From assembly GCF_013179735.1 (NCBI RefSeq), contig NZ_JABMEG010000001.1:1302001-1366000 (forward strand): 64,000 nucleotides of DNA. Reading direction: 5' to 3'. This stretch comes from Permianibacter fluminis. GTDB taxonomy: Bacteria > Pseudomonadota > Gammaproteobacteria > Enterobacterales > Permianibacteraceae. Of the stretch, positions 55,034 through 62,957 are shown in pieces (within the stretch, counting starts at the first letter, position 1; every line of letters starts with the position of its first letter). A program made the position numbers and the translations under genes. The notes under the pieces were generated by a model. That model was not told the origin of the DNA and made no database searches. It was given only the letters and a program-made list of their open reading frames with translations.

Positions 55034-57708
55034 GGCGGCGTCGGGCCGGCATCACGCGGATGATTGTCATTCGGATCGCTATCACGCGGCACAGTGCCGA
55101 GCTCATTGGCATCATTGCTGCTCGGAAACTCCAGCCAGAACGTGCTGCCGACATCGGGCTGCGAGTGAAAGCCGATGCGGCCCTGCATGGCTTCGACCAG
55201 CCCTTTGCTGATCGCCAGACCCAATCCGGTGCCGCTGTGGCGGCGACTGGTCGAGGCATCCGCCTGCCAGAATTTCTGGAAGATATTGGCCTGCTTGGCC
55301 GCCGGAATGCCGATGCCGTAATCGCACACTTCGATCCGCAGCCGATCCGCGTTGGCCTCGGCCCGGATGATGACGGTGCCGCCGCGCGGAGAAAACTTGA
55401 TGGCATTCGACAGCAGATTGTTCATCACCTGGGCGAAGCGGTCCGGATCCAGCGTGATTCGATACGTTTCCGGCAAGCGGCTTTGCCATTGCAGCCGGAT
55501 ATCCTGACTGAGCGCGAAACCGGCCATTTCATTGATGCAGCTGGTCAGCAACGCCGGCAGCGTTACCGTTTGCAGTTTCACTTCCAGCTTGCCCATCTCC
55601 AGCTTTTCAAAATCGAGCAGGTCGTTGACCAGCGTCAGCAGCCGTTTGCTGTTTTCATCGGCCATGGTCAGCAAGGTTTTTGCTTGCTCCGGACTCTGCT
55701 GCAAGCCGATTCCGCGCAGCAGCGCCAGTGCGCCGCGAATTGAGGTCAGCGGCGTGCGCAGTTCGTGGCTGACGGTGGCAACAAACTCGCGTTTGATGCG
55801 TTCGACCGCGATGCGGTCGGTCAGATCATGCAGCAGGCAGCAATAGCGTTTTTCGGCGCCGGTCGCCAACGCCGTCAGCGCAATCTCGACATCGCGGCTG
55901 CCGCCATTGCTTTGTTGCAATCGGGTTTCCACGCGGACACCGGCCGGCCCTTGCTGCGAGGCCTGCTGCAGCCAGTTGTGCTGCCAGCCGGTTAGCCATT
56001 GATCGAGCCGGCGTCCGCGCAGCGCCGTCCAGTTGAGTTGCAGCAGCCGTTCGGTGGCCGGGTTGGCAATTTGAATGCAACCGTGTTCATCGAGCAGCAA
56101 AATGGCATCGGCGACGCTGTCGCTGATGGTCTGCAAGGTTTGCTGTTGCTGCCGCAATTCGCTGGTGCGTTGCTCGACCAGCCGCTGCACTTTCACGGCG
56201 CGGCCGTGCACCAGCATCAGCATGGCGCCGAGCAGGCTGGTGAACAGCATGCCGCCGACCAGCACCAGCCAGGCCTGCCAGGAATGCTGTGCGCTCAGAT
56301 AAGCGGGTGTTGCCTGCAACTCGAGTTGCCAGCGACGGCCGGCAAACGGCCATTCGGTGCGGGTGGCAAAGGCAGGATTGATCACGGCGTTGGTCGGGTG
56401 ACTGCTGAACAGCTCCTGCGTTCCCGTGGCATCCAGATCCGACAGCCGGATGGCGATGTCATCGTGCGGCAACTCACCGAGCGCGCGCGCAATGGCCGGG
56501 CCAATCTGAATGCCGGCGACCACCAGCTCGTCGCGCTTCGGTCGCTGGATGGGCAGGGCCAGCAGCACGGCAGGTTCGTTGTGGCCGAGTTGTTTCAGCC
56601 ACAGTCGCGCTGACACGGTTGGCAACTGCCGCGCGAGTGCCAACTGGAACAGTGCGTGACGTTCTGGCTCAGAGCCATTGTCGTAACCGCGCAGCCAGTG
56701 GCTGCCGACCGGCTCGATATAGCCAATCGGAAAATAGCTGCTGCGCGCTGTCACCGGCTCCTGCTGGCCGTCCTGGCGCCACTGCCAGACGCTGTAATCG
56801 GTCACCCCATTGGCGCGTTGCTGCTGCTGGAACCCGGCCAGCTGATCCGGCGTCAACCGGACCACCCAGCTGAACGAGACATTACCGCTCTTGCCGCTGG
56901 CCAGATCGCGGGTGAACTCGCTGAACTCGGTTGCCGTCACCTGCGTGCTGGCGGCAAAAAAACGCTCCAGCATCTGCAGCTGATCACGTTGCTGTTCAAA
57001 GTGCCGTTGCACGCTGCGTTCAATCTGCCCGGCCCGATTGCTGAAGCCAACTTGCAGCTGCTGGTTTTCCCAATCACTGGCGCGGACAAACACCATGGTG
57101 ACCAGAACAAAGGTGAACACGATAGGGACGCCGATGGCGCGCAATTGCGCCCGCGCGGTGGCGCGGTCCGGTGCCAGCAGCAATAGCAGCAACGGGGTGA
57201 TCAGCAGTACGCCGATACTGTCGCCGACCCACCAGGTCAGCCAGCTGTAACCGGCATCGTGGCCGCTGATTCGGCCTGCCGACCACAGCGTCGCTATGGC
57301 GATGCTGGCGGCAACCGTCGTGCTGGTTGCACTGACCAGCGCGAACCGAACCAGACTGCGCTCGTCATCCCATTGCACGGGCAGCCCGACCCAGTGTTGC
57401 AGCAACCAGCGACCGGTTATCGCCTGCAGGGTCGAGCCCAGGGCAATGCCCGCCGCCAGCGCAACGTCACCGGTGCCGGGTTGGCCGCTGGTTGGCCAAC
57501 TGACCGACAGGTTCATCAGCAAGGAGCCGAGCCAGATGCCGGGCAGGGCCCGCCCGCCAAACTGGATCAGGCAGGCCAGTGCCAGACCAGCCGGAGGAAA
57601 CAATGCGGTGGCAAAGCCGGGCGGAATCGCCAGTAGCAAACCAAGCCGGCCACTGGCCGCATAGGCCAGCGCGATGGCGAGAATCAACAGCACGGGACGC
57701 TGACGCAA
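55030..57708 (-). CDS. Hybrid-less sensor histidine kinase: MASE1-CHASE-PAS-HisKA-HATPase
   Basis: Product of 892 residues: MASE1 multi-helix membrane sensor (about 1-190; PPGFATALFPPAGLALACLIQFG), helix, CHASE domain (about 230-430; SSYFPIGYIEPVGSHWLRGYD), helix (about 450-475), PAS (about 520-620), HisKA with His about 646 in VSHELRTPLTS, and HATPase (NLLSNAIKFSPRGG, CDYGIGIP, GTGLGLAISKG). It has no receiver domain, so it needs a separate response regulator. The start is TTG at 57708, weakly supported. It is similar to the frameshifted kinase next to it, suggesting an old gene duplication, and divergent from the response-regulator genes. Confidence 0.87.
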   Translation of the reverse strand: MRQRPVLLILAIALAYAASGRLGLLLAIPPGFATALFPPAGLALACLIQFGGRALPGIWLGSLLMNLSVSWPTSGQPGTGDVALAAGIALGSTLQAITGRWLLQHWVGLPVQWDDERSLVRFALVSATSTTVAASIAIATLWSAGRISGHDAGYSWLTWWVGDSIGVLLITPLLLLLLAPDRATARAQLRAIGVPIVFTFVLVTMVFVRASDWENQQLQVGFSNRAGQIERSVQRHFEQQRDQLQMLERFFAASTQVTATEFSEFTRDLASGKSGNVSFSWVVRLTPDQLAGFQQQQRANGVTDYSVWQWRQDGQQEPVTARSSYFPIGYIEPVGSHWLRGYDNGSEPERHALFQLALARQLPTVSARLWLKQLGHNEPAVLLALPIQRPKRDELVVAGIQIGPAIARALGELPHDDIAIRLSDLDATGTQELFSSHPTNAVINPAFATRTEWPFAGRRWQLELQATPAYLSAQHSWQAWLVLVGGMLFTSLLGAMLMLVHGRAVKVQRLVEQRTSELRQQQQTLQTISDSVADAILLLDEHGCIQIANPATERLLQLNWTALRGRRLDQWLTGWQHNWLQQASQQGPAGVRVETRLQQSNGGSRDVEIALTALATGAEKRYCCLLHDLTDRIAVERIKREFVATVSHELRTPLTSIRGALALLRGIGLQQSPEQAKTLLTMADENSKRLLTLVNDLLDFEKLEMGKLEVKLQTVTLPALLTSCINEMAGFALSQDIRLQWQSRLPETYRITLDPDRFAQVMNNLLSNAIKFSPRGGTVIIRAEANADRLRIEVCDYGIGIPAAKQANIFQKFWQADASTSRRHSGTGLGLAISKGLVEAMQGRIGFHSQPDVGSTFWLEFPSSNDANELGTVPRDSDPNDNHPRDAGPTPP

Positions 57709-57748
57709 AACGACCGACCGGGTTGATGTTCGAGGTGGCTTAACTCTA

Positions 57749-57811
57749 GTACATGCGCTTCGCTCGGGCGTACATGCGCTTCGCTCGGGCGTACACGCGC
57801 TTCGCCTGAAC
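57749..57811. repeat. Three 21-bp direct repeats in the kinase/regulator divergent promoter region
   Basis: Units begin at 57749, 57770 and 57791 (GTACATGCGCTTCGCTCGGGC, the first two identical, the third with changes near its end). The 21-bp spacing is two helical turns, so a protein could bind all three on one face of the DNA. They lie between the kinase gene and the response-regulator gene (262-base gap), which otherwise shows no gene. Confidence 0.7.
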
Positions 57812-57970
57812 GACCCAGCGTCTCGTGTGGACCGGCCTGCTCTCGCCGCAGGCGGCCCGGCGGCCTCGCCAACCTCGACTATCCTTCAAAGGCCGGCGCA
57901 CTGGCCGGGGCGATAAGTATGACCAGACCGTCGACAAGGACGTGGCTGCGCTCAGTACTCAGGGGTGAAA

Positions 57971-58378
57971 ATGGCGGAGACGTTGTCACGCGTCGTGTAT
58001 GTCGAAGACGAGCCGGATATTCAGGCCATTGTTCGCATCGCGCTGGAAGCCATCGGCGGTTTGCAGGTGACCATTTTCAATTCCGGTCAGGAAGCCATTG
58101 CCCGCGCCGCCGATCAGCAACCGCAACTGCTGGTGCTGGATGTGATGATGCCCGGCCTCGACGGCCCGAGCACCTTGCGGCTGCTGCGCGAACAGACCCG
58201 CTTGCAGCAGGTTCCCGCCATTTTCATGACCGCCAAAGCGCAGCCGCAGGAAATCGAGCAACTGCTGCGACAGGGCGCCATTGCGGTGGTATCGAAACCG
58301 TTTGACCCGATGCAATTGGCGGAACAATTACAGCGGCATTGGCAGCAGTGGCAGCAACAGGGTGCCGAGATCAAATGA
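57971..58378 (+). CDS. Single-domain response regulator (CheY-like)
   Basis: Receiver domain of 135 residues: acidic pair in VVYVEDEPDI, phosphoacceptor Asp in LLVLDVMMPGLDG, conserved Thr in FMTAK and Lys in VVSKPF. It has no output domain. AGGGG upstream favours the ATG at 57971 over a GTG at 57965. Its TGA overlaps the next ATG (ATGA), so the two regulators are translationally coupled. It probably takes phosphate from one or both of the kinases encoded divergently (inference). Confidence 0.85.
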   Translation: MAETLSRVVYVEDEPDIQAIVRIALEAIGGLQVTIFNSGQEAIARAADQQPQLLVLDVMMPGLDGPSTLRLLREQTRLQQVPAIFMTAKAQPQEIEQLLRQGAIAVVSKPFDPMQLAEQLQRHWQQWQQQGAEIK

Positions 58379-60009
58379 AAGCACCGACTCCCTCGCCGCA
58401 TCTGCTGCTCGACCAATTGCGGCAAGAGTTTTGCCACGGTCTGCCGAACCGGTTGACCGCGATCGGCGAAGCGTTTGCCGCCGCCAGCGCCGGTGATGCC
58501 GTTGCTCTGGAAACGCTGCAGCGGGCCTTGCATTCGCTGGTGGGCGCAGCCGGCACGTTTGGCTATGCCGAACTCAGCCAACGCGCACGTCAGCTGGAAA
58601 CTGCCGTGCGCGCCGACCGGCTGCCGGCCGCGCCTGGTTTTCTGGCCGAGGTCAAGGCGCTGTCGTCATGGTTGGCGCCGACAGCGGCAACAATCGCGGC
58701 GCCGGCAAGCAAGGTCGTCGATCTGGCCACTGCCAGCCGACCCGCGCATGCCCTGAGTCAGGTGTTCTATCTGGTCAACACCGATACCGACACCGCCGAT
58801 CTGATGCCACAGCTGGAAAATTTCCAGCTCAAAGTCAGCATCTGCCGACAGGTCGATGAACTGCACGCCGGCCTGATGCAAACCCTGTCGACGCCAGCGG
58901 CAATCGTTGTCGATACCGGGCATTTGCCACCGTTCGACAGCCCGCTTTTTCAGACCCTGGATATGGCCAGCTTGCGCTCGCATGTGCTGGTCATTGCCAG
59001 CAAGCGGCGCGACTTCATCACTCGCTTGCAAGCGGCCAAACTGGGTGCCAAGGCGGTGTTGCCACAGCCGCTCAGCCTGCCGGATTTGCTGGAAGTGCTG
59101 GACCAGCCGGAATGGACCGAAGACAGCGCGCCGTACCGGGTGCTGCTGGTCGACGATGACATGATGGTGGCGCGGGTACATTCCGCCATTCTGACCGCGG
59201 CCGGCATGCAGGTGCAGATCTGCACCAATGCCGAACGGCTGGATATCGAGGTGCAGGATTTTGCGCCCGAGCTCATCCTGCTCGATGTCTACATGCCGAA
59301 TTGGGATGGCCCCGACGTGGCGCGGGCATTGCGGATGGATTCGCAGTATCTGGCGGTGCCACTGGTGTTCCTGTCGTCAGAAGAGAACCGGACGCTGCAA
59401 CTCGGCGCGATGCGGGAAGGGGCCGATGATTTTCTGGTCAAGCCGATCTCGCCGCTGCATCTGGTCGAGTCGGTGCGGATCCGGGCCAGCCGTTACCGCG
59501 AATTGCGCCAGGTGATGATGTCGGACCCGCTGACCCATGTAATGAACCGGCGCGCGTTGTTCGTCGGCATCGAGCGCGAGATGTCGCGCAGTCGTCGGTT
59601 GCAGGAACCGCTGACCGGCGCGGTGCTCGATATTGATCACTTCAAGCAAATCAATGATGCCGATGGCCATCATGTTGGCGACACCGTGCTGAAAGGGCTG
59701 ACCCAGTTCCTGCGCCAGCGGCTGCGCAAGACCGATCTGATTGGCCGGATGGGCGGTGAGGAATTCATGATCGTGTTTCCGGAAACCGGTCAGGCCGCTG
59801 CCTGGGCCCTGCTCGATGACATCCGTGCCCAGTTCGGCAAATTCGATTACCTCGGCAGCCGGGGTCGCCTGCATGTCAGCTTCAGTGCCGGGCTCGCCGA
59901 ATGGCTGCCGGGCCAGTCACTGGCCGACTGGCTGCACGAAATCGACCGCTTGCTGTATGCCGCCAAAGCCGCCGGCCGCAACCGGGTTCTGACCGCCGAG
60001 GACGTCTGA
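58375..60009 (+). CDS. Hpt-pseudoREC-REC-GGDEF protein (diguanylate cyclase)
   Basis: Product of 544 residues with an unusual order. It starts with an Hpt domain (about 10-95; phosphohistidine in LHSLVGAAGTFGYAEL), then a degenerate receiver (about 120-250, Lys replaced: VLPQPLS; no acidic pair). A complete receiver follows (about 255-375; LLVDDDMM, ILLDVYMPNWDG, LVKPIS), and an intact GGDEF domain (about 385-540; GRMGGEEFMIVF). It should make c-di-GMP when phosphorylated. The Hpt allows a phosphorelay from the two kinases, which lack receiver domains. It is coupled by overlap to the CheY-like gene. Confidence 0.88.
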   Translation: MKAPTPSPHLLLDQLRQEFCHGLPNRLTAIGEAFAAASAGDAVALETLQRALHSLVGAAGTFGYAELSQRARQLETAVRADRLPAAPGFLAEVKALSSWLAPTAATIAAPASKVVDLATASRPAHALSQVFYLVNTDTDTADLMPQLENFQLKVSICRQVDELHAGLMQTLSTPAAIVVDTGHLPPFDSPLFQTLDMASLRSHVLVIASKRRDFITRLQAAKLGAKAVLPQPLSLPDLLEVLDQPEWTEDSAPYRVLLVDDDMMVARVHSAILTAAGMQVQICTNAERLDIEVQDFAPELILLDVYMPNWDGPDVARALRMDSQYLAVPLVFLSSEENRTLQLGAMREGADDFLVKPISPLHLVESVRIRASRYRELRQVMMSDPLTHVMNRRALFVGIEREMSRSRRLQEPLTGAVLDIDHFKQINDADGHHVGDTVLKGLTQFLRQRLRKTDLIGRMGGEEFMIVFPETGQAAAWALLDDIRAQFGKFDYLGSRGRLHVSFSAGLAEWLPGQSLADWLHEIDRLLYAAKAAGRNRVLTAEDV

Positions 60010-60015
60010 GTCCGT

Positions 60016-60021
60016 TATAAT
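60016..60021 (+). promoter_or_regulatory. Candidate -10 element of epmA
   Basis: Perfect TATAAT 32 bases before the epmA ATG, followed by a GC-rich stretch. No good -35 box at 17 bases; the element is suggestive only. Confidence 0.4.
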
Positions 60022-60052
60022 CGCCGCCCGTTCCGTAGTAATCGTCCCACTC

Positions 60053-61024
60053 ATGACTGACGCGCTTTCCTGGCAACCGACAGCCAGCCTGCACCATTTG
60101 CGCGGCCGGGCGGCCGTCATGACGAGCCTGCGCCGGTTTTTTGCCGACCGCGCCGTGCTGGAAGTTGAAACGCCGGTGCTGTCCGCCGCCAGCATCACCG
60201 ATTTGCAGCTCGGTTTCATGGAGACCCGGTGGCACGGCCCCGGTGCCAGCAGCGGCAAGCGCCTGTTTCTGCACACCTCGCCGGAATTTCCGATGAAGCG
60301 GCTGCTGTGTGCGGGCTATGGCGACATCTATCAAATCTGCAAAGTGTTTCGCGATGACGAATCCGGGCGTTACCACAATCCGGAATTCACCATGCTGGAG
60401 TGGTACCGGCTCGGTTTTGATCACCATCAGCTGATGACCGAAGTCGATGCACTGCTGCAACAAGTTCTGCGCTGTCCGGCCGGCGAGCGGCTCAGCTACG
60501 CGGCGGCATTTCAGCAGGTGCTGGCCATCGATCCGCACAGCGCCAGCGATGCCGTGCTGGCGTCGCTCTGCGCCGATCGGGCGCAGTACACCGGCAGTGC
60601 GCTTGATCGTGATGGCATGCTGCAATTGCTGTTTTCAATTTGCATTGAACCGACGCTCGGTCACGACCGCCCCTGTTTCATTTTTGATTTCCCGGCGTCG
60701 CAAGCAGCGCTGGCGCAAATCCGGCCGGAAACGCCACCGGTCGCCAGCCGGTTCGAGGTCTATGTCAACGGTATCGAGCTCGCCAATGGCTTTCACGAAT
60801 TGGCCGACGCTGCCGAACAGCGCCGGCGCTTTCTCGCCGACAACGACGCGCGTCATGCGCGCGGCCTGCCGGCCGGTGAACTCGATGAAGCCTTGCTGGC
60901 AGCGTTGGCGCAGGGCCTGCCGGCCTGCGCCGGTGTCGCGCTCGGTGTCGATCGGCTGGTGATGCTGGCGCTTGGTGCCCGGCACATCGATGAAGTGTTG
61001 AGCTTTACCATCCGCAACGCCTGA
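60053..61024 (+). CDS. epmA: EF-P-lysine ligase EpmA (GenX/PoxA)
   Basis: Truncated class II lysyl-tRNA-synthetase-like enzyme that attaches (R)-beta-lysine to Lys34 of EF-P. The 323-residue product has the class II motifs: FLHTSPEFPMKRLLCAG, YQICKVFRDDESGRYHNPEFTMLEWYR (motif 2) and the C-terminal GVALGVDRLVMLALG (motif 3). It lacks the tRNA anticodon-binding domain, as expected for EpmA rather than LysS. With epmB and efp in the same window the route to active EF-P is complete. Confidence 0.95.
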   Translation: MTDALSWQPTASLHHLRGRAAVMTSLRRFFADRAVLEVETPVLSAASITDLQLGFMETRWHGPGASSGKRLFLHTSPEFPMKRLLCAGYGDIYQICKVFRDDESGRYHNPEFTMLEWYRLGFDHHQLMTEVDALLQQVLRCPAGERLSYAAAFQQVLAIDPHSASDAVLASLCADRAQYTGSALDRDGMLQLLFSICIEPTLGHDRPCFIFDFPASQAALAQIRPETPPVASRFEVYVNGIELANGFHELADAAEQRRRFLADNDARHARGLPAGELDEALLAALAQGLPACAGVALGVDRLVMLALGARHIDEVLSFTIRNA

Positions 61025-61084
61025 GTCAGGCTTGCACCTGACAAGAAAAAGTGCCGCCACCGCTGCGGCTCAACAAGGTTGGTC

Positions 61085-62062
61085 ATGAGAAGAATTTTGC
61101 TTTTGCTGGCGATACTGTTGTGGGCGGCATCGAAAGTCATGGCGCAGGAGCCGTTGCCGGCTTCAGCTGTGTCCTCGCAACTTGAAACGTCAGAAACGTC
61201 AGAAACGTCAGAAACGTCAGAAACGTCAGAAACGTCTGCGATATCAGCGCAGCCAGCAGCACCGGCATCGCCAGCCGTCGCGACTGCCGATCCGGCTGCT
61301 GATGATGGTCTCGAATCGCAGCGTGATGCACTGGTTCAGGCCATCGATCGCAAAGGCGGCGTGTCGTTTCACAAAGACATGTTCCTGGCGCCATTCACGT
61401 TCAATGAACGCTACACCGGCAGTGACAGTGAAACGGTCTTCCAGCTCAGCCTGAAAGCGCGCATCCTCGGCGGTCCGCTGTTCTTTGGTTATACCCAGCG
61501 CTCGTTCTGGCAGGCCTACAACAGCGACGAGTCGGCACCGTTCCGGGAAACCAATTACAACCCGGAAATTTTTGCCCGCTTCCAACCGGGCAACTGGCTG
61601 TCCAGCCAGTGGGGGTTTGATCTCGGCCTCGAGCACGAATCGAACGGCAAACGCATTCCGGAATCGCGCAGCTGGAACAAACTGTATTTGACCGCCTTTC
61701 ATGAAGGCGATGACGACATCATCCTGGTCAAAGGCTGGTACCGCTTGCCGGAAGACAACAAGGATGATCCGCTCGAAGCCAAAGGCGACGACAACCCGGA
61801 TATCGGCGATTACTACGGCAACACCGAGTTGCGTTATCGCCGCTGCCTTGACGGGCAATTGTGCCGGCACTTGTTCACCGGCATGGTGCGCGGCAATCCC
61901 GAAACCGGCAAAGGTGCCATTGAGTTGAGCTGGAGTTTTCCGACCGGCTCCGAACAGACCAGCTGGTATGTCTATCTGTTCAGCGGTTACGGTGAAAGCC
62001 TGATCGATTACAACCACGCCGAGAACCGGCTGGCGATTGGGGTCACCTTGCGGCCGAAATAG
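61085..62062 (+). CDS. pldA: Outer-membrane phospholipase A (OMPLA)
   Basis: Outer-membrane beta-barrel phospholipase, normally dormant and activated on dimerisation when lipid asymmetry is lost. The mature protein has the OMPLA blocks YTQRSFWQAYN, FRETNYNPEIF and HESNGKRIPESRSWNKLY, which contain the catalytic His, Ser and Asn. The ATG at 61085 has AAGG six bases upstream and starts a signal peptide (MRRILLLLAILLWAASKVMA). An extra N-terminal segment carries six ETS repeats (see repeat). The total of 325 residues is slightly longer than E. coli PldA because of this segment. Confidence 0.93.
   Translation: MRRILLLLAILLWAASKVMAQEPLPASAVSSQLETSETSETSETSETSETSAISAQPAAPASPAVATADPAADDGLESQRDALVQAIDRKGGVSFHKDMFLAPFTFNERYTGSDSETVFQLSLKARILGGPLFFGYTQRSFWQAYNSDESAPFRETNYNPEIFARFQPGNWLSSQWGFDLGLEHESNGKRIPESRSWNKLYLTAFHEGDDDIILVKGWYRLPEDNKDDPLEAKGDDNPDIGDYYGNTELRYRRCLDGQLCRHLFTGMVRGNPETGKGAIELSWSFPTGSEQTSWYVYLFSGYGESLIDYNHAENRLAIGVTLRPK
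61184..61237. repeat. Six tandem 9-bp repeats in pldA
   Basis: GAAACGTCA units at 61184, 61193, 61202, 61211, 61220 and a final GAAACGTCT at 61229. Because the unit is 9 bp, copy-number change lengthens the protein by ETS steps without a frameshift. Confidence 0.9.
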
Positions 62063-62306
62063 CCCGCTTACGATCGCGCCACCGAAAACCCACCACAGCA
62101 ACAGCCTTTATTTTTCCCACCCGCGGCAACGGGTACGCGTGTTCTTGCCACAACAACTCTGACCTCCGTGCCGGTACATTTTCTGGCGACCGAAGGCGCC
62201 AGACTGCGGCATCAACGGTACAGATCGAGCGGTAACTCCAGCTAAGATGGCGGCGCATTGCCAGCATGGGCAGATCAGCCGTGATCACGGCTGCTGGAGG
62301 TTGTGG

Positions 62307-62957
62307 GTGTCCTCGTTTGATGTCACAGAGTTGACGGCAACAGCAACTGGCGATTCGGAGCCGGTGCGGTTGGCGGTAGTCGAAGCCAGTGAATTCACGC
62401 TGCTGTTGCAGCGCTATCACGCCGGTGATGACTCGGTACAAAGCGCGATGATCACGGCGATTCATCGCGAGCTGCGTCGGCTGGCGCGCCGGCAACTGGT
62501 TGGCAATCGCTGGCTGGGGACACTGAGCGCGACGGTGCTGGTCAACGAAACCTATTTGCGGCTGGTGTCACCGGCGGCGCGCCATGTGCAGAGTCGGGCG
62601 CATTTTCTCAATCTCTCCGCCAAGGTCATGCGTCAACTCATCTGCGATTACGCCCGTCGGCGTTTGCGCGAACGGAAAGTGCTGGATCGCAATCTGGATG
62701 CCAATGAAGCCATCGAACGGCAACAGCAACTGGATCAGGCCGATCAACTGAGCCGGCTCGATGACGCCCTGAAAGATCTGGCGCTGTTCGATGCCCGCGG
62801 CGCTCAGGTGATCGAGTGCCGTTTCTTCGCCGGCTATTCGGAACAGGAAACCGCCGAGGCCATGGGCATTTCCCTGCGCACGGTCGAGCGCAGCTGGGCA
62901 CAGGCGCGGGCCTGGCTCGCCAGTCAGCTTGATGTCCGGCGCGAAACCGCCGCGTGA
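62307..62957 (+). CDS. ECF sigma factor of the kinase-linked (TIGR02999) type
   Basis: Sigma-70-family regulator of 216 residues with region 2 (residues about 60-120; LVNETYLRLVS, SRAHFLNLSAKVMRQLICDYARRR) and region 4 (about 160-205; DARGAQVIECRFFAGYSEQETAEAMGISLRTVERSWAQARAWL). These features match ECF factors that usually lie beside Ser/Thr protein kinases, exactly as here. The GTG at 62307 is chosen because GGAGG ends six bases before it; an upstream ATG (62247) lacks a site. Its stop overlaps the kinase start (GTGA). Function and regulon are unknown. Confidence 0.85.
   Translation: MSSFDVTELTATATGDSEPVRLAVVEASEFTLLLQRYHAGDDSVQSAMITAIHRELRRLARRQLVGNRWLGTLSATVLVNETYLRLVSPAARHVQSRAHFLNLSAKVMRQLICDYARRRLRERKVLDRNLDANEAIERQQQLDQADQLSRLDDALKDLALFDARGAQVIECRFFAGYSEQETAEAMGISLRTVERSWAQARAWLASQLDVRRETAA

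Noticed and set aside
57746-57937. Short minus-strand frame encoding RAKRMYA repeats
   Set aside because: It is simply the translation of the 21-bp DNA repeats, without any gene signals.
61184-61237. Phase-variable on/off switch in pldA
   Set aside because: The repeat unit is 9 bp, so copy-number change keeps the reading frame.
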